The position numbers were made by a program, and so were the translations under genes. A stretch of 64,000 nt of DNA, taken from positions 1,302,001 through 1,366,000 of the forward strand of contig JAGTJL010000012.1 of the NCBI GenBank assembly GCA_020746875.1, in the 5' to 3' direction. The stretch is from Rhexocercosporidium sp. MPI-PUGE-AT-0058 (Eukaryota; Ascomycota; Leotiomycetes; Helotiales). The notes beneath the pieces are model-generated. The model was not told the DNA's origin and searched no databases. It saw nothing but the letters and a program-made list of their open reading frames with translations. Positions 35,018-46,839 of this stretch are shown here, piece after piece. Positions within the stretch are counted from its first letter, which is position 1. Each line of letters begins with the position of its first letter.

Positions 35018-36378
35018 ATGTCATCCGAATCAGAAGACGACCTCATAGACGCTGGTGTGGATGGCGACGATGATCTTTTTGGTGATGATGACGAGGCGCC
35101 AGCAGACAATATTCGAGAACTTAGCGATCGTGAGCTTGATTCTGGGGATGACGAAGATCGCAGAGATAGGGCACCTCGAGCAGACGAAGATGTGGATGGT
35201 GGTGAAGGCAGAGATGCGCGGGTGTTGGAGGCTACTTTATGGAGACATCCAGTCCCTAAACCAGCAGATGGACAGGTAGGCATACTCCATAGCTAAGCAA
35301 GCACCGTTCTAATACCTTCTAGTTAAATGCCTTGCGAATGCCTTCATTCATGGGCATCGATCCTCGACAATTCGACCCCGATACATTTCAACCTCCCGTG
35401 TCTGACCACCACTCGGACACCCGATCTCCCAACTTTCTTGCAAGTGCCGTATCAGCCTCTACTATGCGCTTCCGGACCAACCCATCTACCGGCAAGCTCG
35501 AGAGCAACGCCAATCTATACAAATGGAGTGATGGAACTACGACAATTTCGATTGGTGACCAGCACTACGAGCTGCAAACAAAATCCCTCGCGCCTCCGAA
35601 AGATGTCAAGCCCTATCAGGAAGTCACAGATTCCCATTCTTACCTAGCCTCGCCTTCAATTGCTTCTGCGATGCTGGTTATGGTTGGCCATATGACAAAT
35701 CATCACACCGTCAGACCGAATAAAGACATACAAGACGATGCGCTCGAGAAGTTGCAAAAGAACTTGGCTGCTGCAACTCGTGGTGGGAGAAAAGAGGATA
35801 GGAATGGGCCCGAACTCATCTCCAATACCGAAGATCCGGAACTGCAGAAGAAGAAAGCCGAGATTGCAGAGAAAGAGCGAATGCGAGCTCAGCGTCGTCG
35901 GGAGACTGCTGCTGAGAAGGCGAGCCATCCCAGAGGTGCACTGGGTTCCCGTGGTGGCCTGAATGTGGATGATTTAGAAGGTCGTGCTGGACGAAGAGCA
36001 CCCGGAGGAGCTGGTCGCAAAGCCCCCAAGCCTCGTCGTAGAAGACCTGACTACGATTCTGATGATGATCTTCCTCGTGGCCGAAACAGAGAAGACGAGT
36101 ACGATGAGGATGACGGCTTCCTCGTGGCCAGTGACGAAGACATGGAGGAAGGGGATGATGATGAGGAAGAAGAAGAAGAGATTCTCGACGAAGAAAGCGA
36201 CAGAGACGAGCATCGATCAAAGAAGCAGAAAACATCTAAGTCTAAGCCTGAGGAGGTTAGCGACGCAGATGCGGATGCAGAGGCGGATCTTGACGATGAT
36301 GAAGCACCTGTACCAGCTGCGGAGCCTGTCAATAGGGGCAGGAAGCGAAACATCATCGAGGATGACGATGACGAGTAG
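35018..36378 (+). CDS. LEO1: RNA polymerase II-associated PAF1 complex subunit LEO1
   Basis: Subunit of the nuclear PAF1 complex that couples elongation to histone modification. Exons 35018-35275 and 35323-36378 give 437 aa. It begins with an acidic stretch (MSSESEDDLIDAGVDGDDDL). The conserved core contains LRMPSFMGIDPRQFDP, MRFRTNPSTGKLESNANL and YKWSDGTTTISIGDQHYEL. After it come ARG-rich stretches and a long Asp/Glu-rich tail that ends NIIEDDDDE, all as in LEO1. The intron interrupts the core after DGQ and rejoins in phase. Confidence 0.95.
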
Positions 36379-37071
36379 AAGGGACTTCGTATTGGTTGAA
36401 GGCCAACAAAATTTATGGGCCGTCTAGCTCTTTTCGATTTACGCAGAGTCTGGAGATCCTGCCGTTCATGGCCTTCATGTAGGATTAGTTATAAGAACGA
36501 GCGAAGTTAAGGCGCACAAAAGGACGGAGATGAATGGAGTCGAAGCATTTAAAACTACGACATCTTCCTGATGTGGAAATTTAAAGCTGTATTATCTTGA
36601 TTGCGTTAATATGATAACTCCTTGTTTGCAAATACCCTTACTTCGCTTGCTTGCGCTTTGTTGGAGATGGTATGGTCAGTAATTTTTGAAGAGGGGTTTG
36701 AACATTCCTACCATACTCAACATAGAAACACTAATAACAATTGCATACTTCCAACCAATTAGAACTCAAGAAGCCTCTCGATACCCTGTCCAATGCCATG
36801 CATAAATTGGATGCAGCAAATCCGGGGAACAAGTAGGTATGCATGGATGACCCATGGTACCATCACATGTCAGCCACGAGAGCTCAACATGGGAGAGCTC
36901 GACCTCCCACTTGGGCTGGGCAGGCATTTAATAATCCCTCGACACTCACAACAACCCCAACAAGTCGCGCTTCGCCCGTTTCAATATGATATCCGGATAG
37001 GAAACCATTTACACTTGCTGATGCTCCGTGGATTTTCTTTACTTTCTATTCTACTGGCACTCTTTCACGCC
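36379..37071. other. Intergenic, LEO1 3' flank and patatin promoter
   Basis: 693 bp. An open frame runs into the patatin gene from 36793, with Mets at 36793 and 37021, so the true patatin start could lie in this stretch. Nothing else is recognised. Confidence 0.45.
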
Positions 37072-38967
37072 ATGGCAGGCCTTTTTAAATCATTCTGGAA
37101 TCTGCTGGTTGATGTCTTGCTATTCTGGCAAATCGTAAGGCCCTTCTCCTACCATTGTCTTGGTCTGCGAGCTAACTGCCATTGCAGAGGTTCTTCAGAT
37201 GGTTGACGCGCAAGAAGCCGGTGGAGGTTTGGTTCGATATACTTAGAGATGCAAAGGCATACGAGGAATGGGAGGAAGCAGCTTATCAATTAGATGTGCT
37301 CCTGGGCAACGACCTATGGTATTGACCACCCTCATCATATTGAGCTAGGGATGTATGCTGAAACTAGTTAGGCGTCAAAATCCTACCTCCAAATACTACG
37401 ATTACCGACTCATCCATGAACGGCTTCAGTCAATCATTGTTGCGCGTGAAGAGGGTGACATTCTACAGCTAGTAAACCTATTGAGGTCCGGACTCGTTCG
37501 AAATCTAGGCAACATTTCGACCCCTCGACTCTTCAATCGCGCATTCGCAGGCACCAAATTGTTGATAGAGGACTACATAACTCAGGTCGCACAAGCCATT
37601 GCAGATGTTACGAAACTGCCCACATCCCCAGGAGCTGACGGCACAGGGGTGATTCCCGGCTTCAGCAGCCAGGCCAAGCTGGATTTACTACATGACACAA
37701 GGCAGGCTTTTGGAAGGAGCACATTGGTTCTCCAAGGAGGTGCTATATTCGGGCTATGCCACCTAGGAGTTGTGAAAGCTCTCTTTGCTCGAGGATTATT
37801 GCCAAGAATCATTACAGGAACTGCTACTGGAGCTCTTATTGCAGCATTGGTCGGCGTGCATACGGAGGATGAGCTACCTAGGTTTCTCAATGGAGACAGC
37901 ATCGACCTGTCTGCATTTGCTGGAAAAGGCTCCGCCGGTCAAGGTGGGCAGGAAGACGGCGTTTCCTTCGATGGCTGGTGGAGGACCCTGACCCGAAGAA
38001 TAAGGAGATTCCTTCGTGAGGGATACTTCTTGGACGTGACTATCTTAGAGGAGTGTGTGCGAGCAAATGTCGGGGACTTGACATTCGAGGAAGCCTACAA
38101 TCGAACAAAGCGAGTATTGAATATTACAGTTGCCACCACTGGCAGGGGAGGAGTGCCAAATCTTCTCAACTACTTGACAGCCCCGAACGTTGTTAGTATG
38201 CCCCCTTCTTCTATTCCTTCTAGTATGACTGAATGCTCGTACAGCTGATCTGGTCGGCCGCAATTGCTTCTAACGCTTCTTCTCCTTCCCTCTACGGCCG
38301 TTCGATCACTCTTAAATGCAAAGATGCTTCAGGAGCTATCATACCTTGGTCTGCTGCTTCAGATACAACATTTAGACCCTGGACCCATGCATCTTATACG
38401 GACCGAGACTCTCCTCTTTCTCGGATAGCCGAACTTTTCAATGTCAATCATTTTATTGTCAGCCAAGCTAGACCGTATCTTGTTCCCTTCTTGCAAAGCG
38501 ACATGCATGGGCCATCACCACTCCACACACGTGGTGGACGGACATCGTTGACAGGAGGGCTCCTTCGATTGATCACCATGGAGACTCATCATCGACTCCA
38601 GCAACTCGATAGCCTCGGACTCCTTCCATTATCGATCAGACGTTTTCTGGTCGATGAACATATTCCTGCAGCTTCTGTCACCCTGGTCCCTGAACTATCT
38701 GCATCTGACTTCATCCGCTTGCTCGAAACTCCCACTCAAGCTAGTCTTGACTACTGGATTCTTCGAGGGGAGAGAAGTGTCTGGCCAGCAGTGGGAGCCT
38801 TGAAGGTCAGATGCGCAATTGAAACGGAACTTGACAGAGGCTACCAGGTAGTCCGCCGTAAGAAGGCGGGCGGGTTGCGAAGAAGAGGCAGCGCAGTCGA
38901 TAATGCTAATGAGAAGGAAAGGGCACGAGAGAGGGAACGTGCCAACAGCGCAGGAGCAAAGTGGTAG
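37072..38967 (+). CDS. Patatin-like lipase-family protein lacking catalytic residues
   Basis: Related to the Tgl3/4/5 triacylglycerol lipases of lipid droplets. Exons 37072-37134, 37188-37318, 37372-38191 and 38245-38967 give 578 aa. The DUF3336-like N-terminal part (VEVWFDILRDAKAYEEWEEAA) and the patatin core (LVLQGGAIFGLCHLGVVKALF) match the family. ELFNVNHFIVSQARPYLVPF further down does too. The nucleophile elbow, normally G-x-S-x-G, reads GTATG (residues 214-218, Ala216). The catalytic Asp motif, normally WIDGS, reads WTHAS (385-388). Both dyad residues are therefore missing, so it is probably not a lipase. The C-terminus ends in a basic Arg/Lys/Glu tail. The start could instead be at 37021 (in frame, hydrophobic). 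Confidence 0.85.
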
Positions 38968-40684
38968 ATGAAATTCCACAAAGTCAGTCTGCATCATCTC
39001 GGGCGTTAATAGCACATTTATGGCATCACTGGTATGCATACAGCGCGCGGGGTAAACTTCCCAAGAAAGTTTCGACGGCAATTGGCGACGTTCGATTTGT
39101 TCGGAGGACGAAACTTTCGGCCATCCCTCATGCAACTGAAACAAACACCAGTCAACGTGTATGCAGGAGCAGTCCCATAGCCCAGGATTCTTCATCATCA
39201 AGCAGTAGAAAGACGCACTGCTTGAGCAGGGCTGGGGAAAAGGCTCGCCAAGATTTCAGTGAAGAACGTTCCGACGCACAGAAGCACGCTAGAAAGACCT
39301 TGATTTGTTCTTTGCACATGCAAATCAAATATTTGGGACGAAAGAGTTGCATTCTGCCCCGTTCAGACGCTTCCATGACGAGCCGTGGCTTGGTATGTCT
39401 GCGAGACCGGCACGCAAGGCTGAAAGAAGGCAGCCGTGTACGACCATCGGCGCCAACCGAACGAAATTTGAGCGTTTTTTCTGCTGTTTATAAATGATTT
39501 CTCGCTTGGGGAAGACTTTAAAGGATTCCGGACATCCTTCTGGTCTTGGTTATGGGAGGGGGATTCAAGAGGGGACGGCTCAGCCTCAGCAGCCCGAGAG
39601 AGGTCATCAGTACCAGGCTGTACCCATCCCATATCTACTCGGTGTTGTCCCTCTGCCTGGGCTGAAACTCAGTTTCGATTACAAATCGAGCCTATTCACG
39701 AGTGACTCTCGCTGACCGGTGAGATGGTCTGAATGAGTTGTCACTCCAAATCTCGCGAGCCCCTGATTTATGCGAGGAGAAGGTTGACTTATATGTTCCG
39801 CTAGAGCCGACGGCAGCCGTCTAAACAAAATATCATGCAGCGGATTGGACGACAACCGTGTGCGAACTCTGATCGTCCGTTAGACCGAATGGAGCAATTA
39901 GTGCCTGCTCTTCCTCTTCCAATCAACTGTCAGATCTGGCAAAAAGTGAGGCTACCGAGGCGCAATCACGGAGAAGAAGCTCACGCCCGCGTTGTCAATT
40001 CCAAGATATTCGTAGCTGTCCTCAATGAAAGCCTCCTATTTGTTCAAAGTTATAAGCTCTCAAAGTTCCGATTTCGGAGGGCAGATTTTGGACCCCGCTT
40101 TCATGAGAGGCTCCATTTTAGTTGCCTAACTGCATATATCGGCTTTGGCACCACCTCCTCCGGGCGTCAGGATGTCATCATGGGGATCTTTGAAGGAATG
40201 CGAACTGCGACCGCTACCGACTTCACTCGAAATTATTCAGATGACCAAAACCCATCACTTCACCCATCACGAGCTGCTCGGCTTAGTTCCGCCCTGTGTG
40301 AAGTGTCTATCCGAGTCACAACAAATACAGATATATAGTCTCCGAAGTTTCTCTACTTTTCCCTCTTTTCCATCATCATTATTTCTCAGTAGCAAATAAT
40401 TACTATCTACATGTATGACATGTAACGACAACGAATCTCCTAACAACATTCTTCTACATCTGTATATCATATCTCACCGTCATCTTTAATCAGCCTTGCG
40501 TAAGCACTTTGGTTCTTTTCTGAGCCTTCTCTTCCCGGCCCGACTACAACCGTCAATCTGTCTTCGTTATTGATTAGTCTCGTCCTTCTTCCGCACATTC
40601 CGCCCTAGTAAGTCCAATTGGTCCAGTGATAAGCCATCCGTCTTTAACACCTGCAGCAATCGGTGGCCCTTCAGACCGTTAAAC
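38968..40684. other. Gene-poor stretch, no supported gene
   Basis: About 1.7 kb with short, unrelated open frames on both strands. The right 200 bp presumably carry the promoter of the hypothetical gene at 40685. Confidence 0.5.
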
Positions 40685-41452
40685 ATGACCTTCCCAGAAA
40701 ACAACGAGGCTGAAGCCCACGCCCAATTCGAGCGCTTCAAAGACTGGACCTGTCCCATCTGCTTCAAGAAGATCTCGGCTTCCCGTCCCCCCATCTTCAA
40801 CGCAGACAACTGCAGCTGCGACGAAGTAGCAAACTACCACATCGGCAACAACGGTTACTATTCCGAGCCAGCAACCTACGAGCACCCATTGTACAATCCT
40901 GATGTCGCAGCACCAGTGTACAACCAAGCACGATCCGTCGCTTCTTCCTCAGCCTCAATCCCGTGTCCCGAGGGACCAGAGCATGAGAACCCAAACTTAC
41001 CAATCGGTAACGCCTACCTACCATTAGCGGCCGCTCCAGGATTGAACGAGACGGAGCACCAACGCGCCGCTTCCTTCCACTCAGAAATGTCGTATCCCCT
41101 CCAACGCTACCTCGGCGAACTGAGAACCCACCCGGGCCTCTACGAAACCGAGCTCGTCGATCGTACCTCCAACTCCAACTCCAAATTCCTTTCTCAGGAA
41201 ATACACCTCCAGTCCTCGAAGAAAGTGAAGAAGGGAAGCCCACACAGCAAGCTCAGCTGGATGAGCGGGAGTTCTGGGAGTACCGATGCGAGTGTTTCGA
41301 GCTGGGGCATGGATGCTCTCACGGGAGCTGGGGGATGGGCTAATAGTAGTGGGTATGGGAATACGGAGGCGTATGCTATGGCGCTGAGTGGGATGAGTGA
41401 TTGTGCTGTGTTTGATGATGATGATGATGATGATGATAAGATGAATTCATGA
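40685..41452 (+). CDS. Hypothetical protein with CPxC motif and poly-Asp tail
   Basis: Single-exon open frame, 255 aa, family not recognised. The first 45 residues contain WTCPICFKK and ADNCSCDE, Cys pairs that could bind one zinc ion. The rest is rich in Ser, Asn, Tyr and Pro with no other domain. Near the C-terminus a GAT trinucleotide repeat (about 41417-41437) encodes eight Asp residues. No membrane segment or signal peptide is visible. The start is the only early Met in frame. Long open frame, absence of stops over 768 nt and coding-like composition support it. It may be lineage-specific. Confidence 0.7.
   Translation: MTFPENNEAEAHAQFERFKDWTCPICFKKISASRPPIFNADNCSCDEVANYHIGNNGYYSEPATYEHPLYNPDVAAPVYNQARSVASSSASIPCPEGPEHENPNLPIGNAYLPLAAAPGLNETEHQRAASFHSEMSYPLQRYLGELRTHPGLYETELVDRTSNSNSKFLSQEIHLQSSKKVKKGSPHSKLSWMSGSSGSTDASVSSWGMDALTGAGGWANSSGYGNTEAYAMALSGMSDCAVFDDDDDDDDKMNS
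41415..41438 (+). repeat. GAT trinucleotide microsatellite in coding sequence
   Basis: About seven to eight tandem GAT units encoding the poly-Asp run of the hypothetical protein. Length is likely polymorphic between strains. Confidence 0.8.
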
Positions 41453-42029
41453 GGGTTGATGTTGGGATAAAAGGTATTTCCGTACTTGGAGTTTGGGGTT
41501 TGACTTTTTGGGGGTTGTTCTGTACTTGATTGTTGTTGTGTGTTAGATACCCGTCGTTACTCTTGACGATTTGATTCTCCCGAATGCGTTCTTGCTTTCT
41601 GTCTTGGAACTTTGCTTTGTTTTCATGGAATGTACCATATCTGGGCGGGGACTTTGCTGGATTGGCTTTCTTCGTTGGGAATTTTTCTCTTTAGGTACTA
41701 TGCTTGGTTTGTACTCGTATGGGAGGGTTTTATGTACGCGTCTAGGAGTCCCTCAATGTCACATTTATCAATCAGCTTTGACAACCACATGCCACTCTAG
41801 CTCATGTTCGGTGATGTTGTCCCGAAAGCGCCTCATACTATTCGTTTTGTTTTCCAGCGAACAAACAGAGAGGAGAGAACTAAGGCAGATATACTACACA
41901 GATGATATACAGCCCCCAACTCCACCCCCTACCCAGACACCATCGCCAAGAGAGAAGAAAGCCCACCCAATGCAGCTAACAAACATTCCATATACTACAC
42001 GACAACCTAGACTCCAACCCCATCCACTC
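41453..42029. other. Convergent intergenic spacer
   Basis: 577 bp between the hypothetical gene and the HSP78 3' end. The first part is T/G-rich. No gene is supported. Confidence 0.45.
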
Positions 42030-44916
42030 TCATACACTAATCTCCAACCCATTTCCATCCTCGTTAACCTTCACAATAGCCGTATGCCCCATCTTCAACT
42101 CTCCCCTAATAATTTTATCCGCCATCCTATTCCCAATCTCCTTACTAATCAATCTATTTAACGGCCTCGCACCGAATCTAGGATTATACCCTCGCTCGGC
42201 GAGCCAGTCTCTCACGGTGTCGTCGACAGAGAGAACGATGCGGCGGTCATCGAGGCGTGCTTGGAGCTCTTTGAGTCGGATGTCGACGATGTCGCGGAGG
42301 GCAGTGGTGGAGAGGCGTTTGAAGATTATGAATTCGTCAATGCGGTTGAGGAATTCGGGGGCGTCTGTTTTCTTATGTGTTAGATTGTATCGGTATATGT
42401 CTTCAAGGGAGAAATGACTTACAGTTGTTGTTGACGACATCCATAACTGCTTCACGGACTTCTGGTGCAATCTCTCCATTCGGCTCTTCCTTGTAGGGAT
42501 GCAAGAGGTTGCTTCCCACCAAGATATCGGCGCCGAGATTCGATGTGAATACGATCAGCGTGTTTCGGAAATCGATCTTGTGGCCTTGAGCATCGGTCAG
42601 GAAACCTTCGTCTAGCACCTGTAAGAGCAGTGCTGAGATGTCTCGATGGGCTTTCTCGAATTCATCGAACAAGAGAACGGCATAGGGCTTCCGTCGGACG
42701 GCTTCAGTGAGCTGTCCGGCGTCGTCATAGCCAACGTATCCGGCTGGGCTGCCGATGAGTCGGGAGATGGTGTGTTTCTCTTGGAACTCGCTCATGTCGA
42801 AGCGGACGACAGCTGACTCTGTTGAGAACAGGAAGTTGGCTAGTTTCTTGCAAAGTTCGGTCTTGCCCACACCAGTAGGGCCGAGGAAGAAGAACGATGC
42901 TAGAGGTCTGTTCTCGCCGTTGAGTCCGGCTCGTTGCATGCGTACGGCGTTTGCAACGGCTCTAAGGGCTTCGTCTTGGCCCCGTACGGATTCTCGGAGT
43001 GAGTCTTCCATGTTGATGAGTTTCTCGGCGTGGCCTGACGTTAGCTTGGATACCGGAATTCCGGTCACTCGTGATACGACGGCTGCTATGTCGTCCGCAG
43101 TCACAGAGTCGTGGATTAAGGTGCCGTCGCCAGTTGATTCCGTGCCTGATTCGCCGTCTTTGGGAAGCTTTGCTTCAAGGGATGGTATCACCGAGTATCG
43201 AAGCTCCCCGGCACGGCCAAAGTTATTTTCACGCTGAAAATTGTCAGTGTTTATCATTCCAAGCATTGGCAACTGTCAAGCTGCAGTACACTGAGGATCA
43301 TGACATACCTGAGCTTGATCGAGCTCCACATGAGCCTTCTCCAGATCCTCTTTGACCTTTTTCACTGCCTCGATTTCTGCTCTTTCTTTCTCCCACTTCT
43401 CGGTAAGTTTTGCGGTCTCTTCTTGGCATTCTTTCAGGGTTGCTTGAAGCTTCTCCCGGCGTTCTCGACTAGCGACGTCTGTTTCTTTCCGTAGACTCTC
43501 GAGCTCGATCTGGAGGGTCATAATTCTTTGATCGAGACGCATGATATCCTCTGGTTTGCTTTCTTGTTGCAATCGGAGAGCACTATTTACGAATTAGTAT
43601 GTATTATCTTGATGAATTGGGCGCTTGTGCTGACATATAAGAGGACTTTCAATAGAGACGTAAAACATACCTGGCGGCTTCGTCCATCAAATCAATCGCT
43701 TTATCTGGCAGAAAGCGGTCCGTAATATAGCGATTACTGTATGTCGCTGCAGCGACGAGTGCTCCATCTGTGATGCGAACTCCCTAGAGAGAGGTGGTTA
43801 GTATTCGCTTTGTGACAAACATCAAACTGAGTCGCGTAACTTCTATCTGTGACAGTACTTACATGATGAACTTCGTATTTTGACTTGATTCCCCGCAGTA
43901 TGCTGATTGTGTCTTGAATCGTAGGCTCATCGACCTGAATAGGCTGAAAGCGCCTTGCCAGTGCAACATCTAGAAAGAATTAGCAACTGCTAAAGTATGT
44001 TGGAGAAATTATGGATGAAGGGGCGAATGGAAATGAGGAATCAAAAGGCCAAGCAATCCTGGCTACAAGTCTTCTCACAATGTCACAAAAACGGCTGACA
44101 GCTTGGAGATAAAACAATGTGATATTTTTCTACTGCTCCACCCCAGAAAATGTGCAAGCTCTCATGAAAGACTTGTAGCTTACCTTTCTCTATACTTCGA
44201 TATTCATTAAGAGTGGTGGCTCCGCAACACTGAAGTTCTCCTCTTGAAAGAGCAGGCTTCAAAAGGTTGCTAGCATCTATGCTACCCTCGGATTTACCTA
44301 GGCCCAGCAGAGTATGGAGTTCATCGACAAAGAGTATGATGCCACCATGAGCCTCCTGGACTTCGCTCAATACCTTCTTCAGACGTTCTTCAAAGTCACC
44401 CCTGAACTTTGCACCAGCGATCAACTGCCCAAGATCCAGGGATATAACTCGCTTATCTTTGACACTCTCTGGCACATCGCCCCTGACTATCCTCTGTGAG
44501 AGACCTTCGAGTATAGATGTCTTGCCCGTTCCCGCCGACCCAATGAGCACAGGGTTGTTCTTTGTGCGTCTGGATAGAACCTGAATAGTTCTGTGTATCT
44601 CTGCGTCTCTGCCAATGACCGGGTCTAGCTTGCCGGCCTTTGCTCGTGCCGTCAAGTCCACGCCATATGTCTCCAGTGCTGACTTTTCTTCTCCACCGCC
44701 CATATCCATGCGATGTGTTCCTCCTGGGGGATTTGGACGTCCATTGGCATATGTTCGTAGGGAGTTTATTGGTAGCAGTGTTGGTGCAGGAACGTTGGTG
44801 CTTCTTCGAAGCGCTGCAGTCGTGAGTGCTGTCCCATTGAGACGGAGTGCTCTGCTTGTTGAAGCAGCACTGCTGGCGATGCGCCGCGACGAAATTCGGA
44901 TCTGTGACAAAATCAT
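42030..44916 (-). CDS. HSP78: Mitochondrial Hsp100 disaggregase HSP78 (ClpB type)
   Basis: Matrix AAA+ chaperone that works with mtHsp70 to dissolve aggregates. Six exons: 44916-44184, 43969-43863, 43783-43671, 43582-43309, 43233-42423 and 42364-42030, 790 aa. A presequence ([16 protein letters not shown]) is followed directly by the first AAA+ domain: Walker A GSAGTGKT at about 126-133 and Walker [13 protein letters not shown]. The middle coiled coil comes next (exon 4, Glu/Lys-rich). The second AAA+ domain has [19 protein letters not shown] and the closing [11 protein letters not shown]. The ClpB N-terminal domain is absent, as usual for Hsp78. The gene is divergent from EFB1. Confidence 0.95.
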
Positions 44917-45334
44917 TTTGCAGGTTATTGTATCGGTTGTGTAGAGACGAACAAGAAGTGCAGTAGCTGCAGGGTCATCGTATAAAAGGTGTCGTGGTGG
45001 GCGAATACGTAAGTATGGTATGATTTTCGATGGGAAAGATCTCGCATCTTCTCGAAAACTGAGCCAGTCTGTCTGGTGCTGCTGCTCGAGCTTAGCTTGA
45101 GCTTCGACGGGGGGCAGCGAACTGGAAAAACTCCGGCAGCCAGAAGTGAGCTGCCCGCGCTAAGCCTATTCGAGACCACCCAATCAGAGTGGCTCGAGCC
45201 GCCACTTTCCATTCTCGTTGTCTCGTTAGCAAGGGCACAACCTCAAAATTTCCTCCCCCACCACGAATCTCCCCCCTCTCTAATCTTCTTTCACTTCCGC
45301 CCTTACCAATACCCAAGTGCATCCAAACATCACC
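44917..45334. promoter_or_regulatory. Divergent promoter, HSP78 / EFB1
   Basis: 418 bp shared by a stress chaperone and a translation factor. It contains one CCAAT box (45180-45184), one TTCTCGAA heat-shock-like inverted pair (45049-45056), and a CT-rich leader before EFB1 (about 45242-45304). Confidence 0.55.
45180..45184 (+). promoter_or_regulatory. CCAAT box upstream of EFB1
   Basis: CCAATCAG context, 151 bp before the EFB1 start codon. It is a typical site for the fungal Hap complex. Functional assignment is by sequence and position only. Confidence 0.5.
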
Positions 45335-46482
45335 ATGGGTTTCACCGATTTCCTCACAGATGCTGGCCTCAGCGGTAAGTCAAAATTCCCGTCGCAGAAC
45401 ACGACGGCCAGGCGGTCAACTTTTGCGACTTCTTTGTTGACGACGAAGATGCTGATGTGACTCAGTTCTCAACAACTGGTTGACCACCCGCTCATACATC
45501 GTTGGGTACGTATTTGATTTCCTTAAAGTAGATTTTTCCGGTCGCCCAAAGGCGAGGGGAGCTGTTTGGATTTGCGACAAGCAGCCAGCTTTCCCCGCCT
45601 GGTTGGATACTTATGATGAGCAACATTGGTCCGTGTTACTGAGCGGCCTCAAGAACCGTGTTATGGCGAGACACCAAGCATGCAAATGCACCTCTGAATT
45701 CCCCTTTGCTGCCTCTTATTTTGCTGAATTGATCTTGCGCACACAAGACTGACAGCCATGCCAGATATGCTCCCTCCCAAGCCGACGTTGCATCCTTCAA
45801 AGCCCTCTCCTCCGCCCCAGATTCTGCCAAGTACCCACACGCAGCAAGATGGTACAAGCACATCGCCTCATACACCGAGGAGTTCGCCACTCTTCCTGGT
45901 GATGCTTCCAAGGCCTACACAACCTACGGTCCTGATGTCTCAGAGCTCACCTTGAACCCAGCCAAGGCACCAGCTACCGAGGAGGAGGATGATGAGGTCG
46001 ACCTGTTCGGCAGTGACGATGAGGAGGAAGATGCCGAAGCCGATAGAATCAGAAATGAGCGATTGGCTGAGTACAAGAAGAAGAAGGAGGGAAAGACCAA
46101 GCCTGCTGCTAAGTCCGTTGTCACTATGGATGTCAAGCCGTGGGGTAAGCTGCAAATAACTATTCTACCTTAAAAGCCACTTGCTGACCGGTTTGGTAGA
46201 TGATGAGACCGATATGAAGGAGCTCGAGGGATCCGTCCGTGGCATTGAGAAGGAAGGTCTCGTTTGGGGTGCTTCCAAGCTTGTTGCCGTTGGTTTCGGT
46301 ATCAAGAAGTTGCAAATCAACTTGGTTATCGAGGATGACAAGATTGGTCTGTCTGAGTTGCAGGAGGAGATTGAGGAGTTCGAGGATTACGTCCAATCGA
46401 CCGATATCGTAAGTTTACAGCCGCGAAACCTTCTGTTTATCAGCACTAACCATCAAAACAGGTTGCCATGCAAAAGTTGTAG
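45335..46482 (+). CDS. EFB1: Translation elongation factor 1-beta (eEF1B alpha)
   Basis: Guanine nucleotide exchange factor for eEF1A. Five exons: 45335-45374, 45466-45505, 45765-46144, 46200-46408 and 46462-46482, 229 aa. The N-terminus [19 protein letters not shown] and [15 protein letters not shown] form the GST-like domain. An acidic linker ([20 protein letters not shown]) with the conserved DLFGSD casein-kinase site follows. The exchange domain has [29 protein letters not shown] and the terminal VAMQKL. The last exon encodes only those six residues plus the stop. Introns 1 and 2 near the 5' end and a CT-rich leader are typical for highly expressed fungal genes. Confidence 0.97.
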
Positions 46483-46839
46483 ACAGTTCTTAGGCTTTTA
46501 GACCTTGTTGCCTTGCGCAAATTCGGCATTCTCGTTTTGATATCAGGTCGCTGGTTATCATAGTTGTTTGCTTGATGAGACGATGATTTGGCCTCGACGA
46601 ATGACATAACGATCATCAATGGGTAACAACATAAATGAAATAAAAAGTTCTTCCCAAACCTTGACTAGAAAATCACTTGTAACCTGGCTTTCATTCATGA
46701 TTACTGAATCGATTTGTCGTGCTGCTGGTCTCACCCGCGCTTATTTGTGCGGCTCCCCATCATTCAAACCCACCTCCCCAAGCCTCCGTCTGCCACCTCT
46801 TGGAACCCCTCCCAATTAACCACCACGCACGCCGCCAGA
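46483..46839. other. Intergenic, EFB1 3' flank and EMC5 promoter
   Basis: 357 bp without visible coding features. Confidence 0.45.

Noticed and set aside
36051..36356. Ser-rich minus-strand open frame
   Set aside because: Antisense of the acidic LEO1 tail.
44978..44985. TATAAAAG sequence in the HSP78/EFB1 promoter
   Set aside because: It is about 350 bp from the EFB1 ATG on that strand, and wrongly oriented for HSP78. Not assigned as a TATA box.
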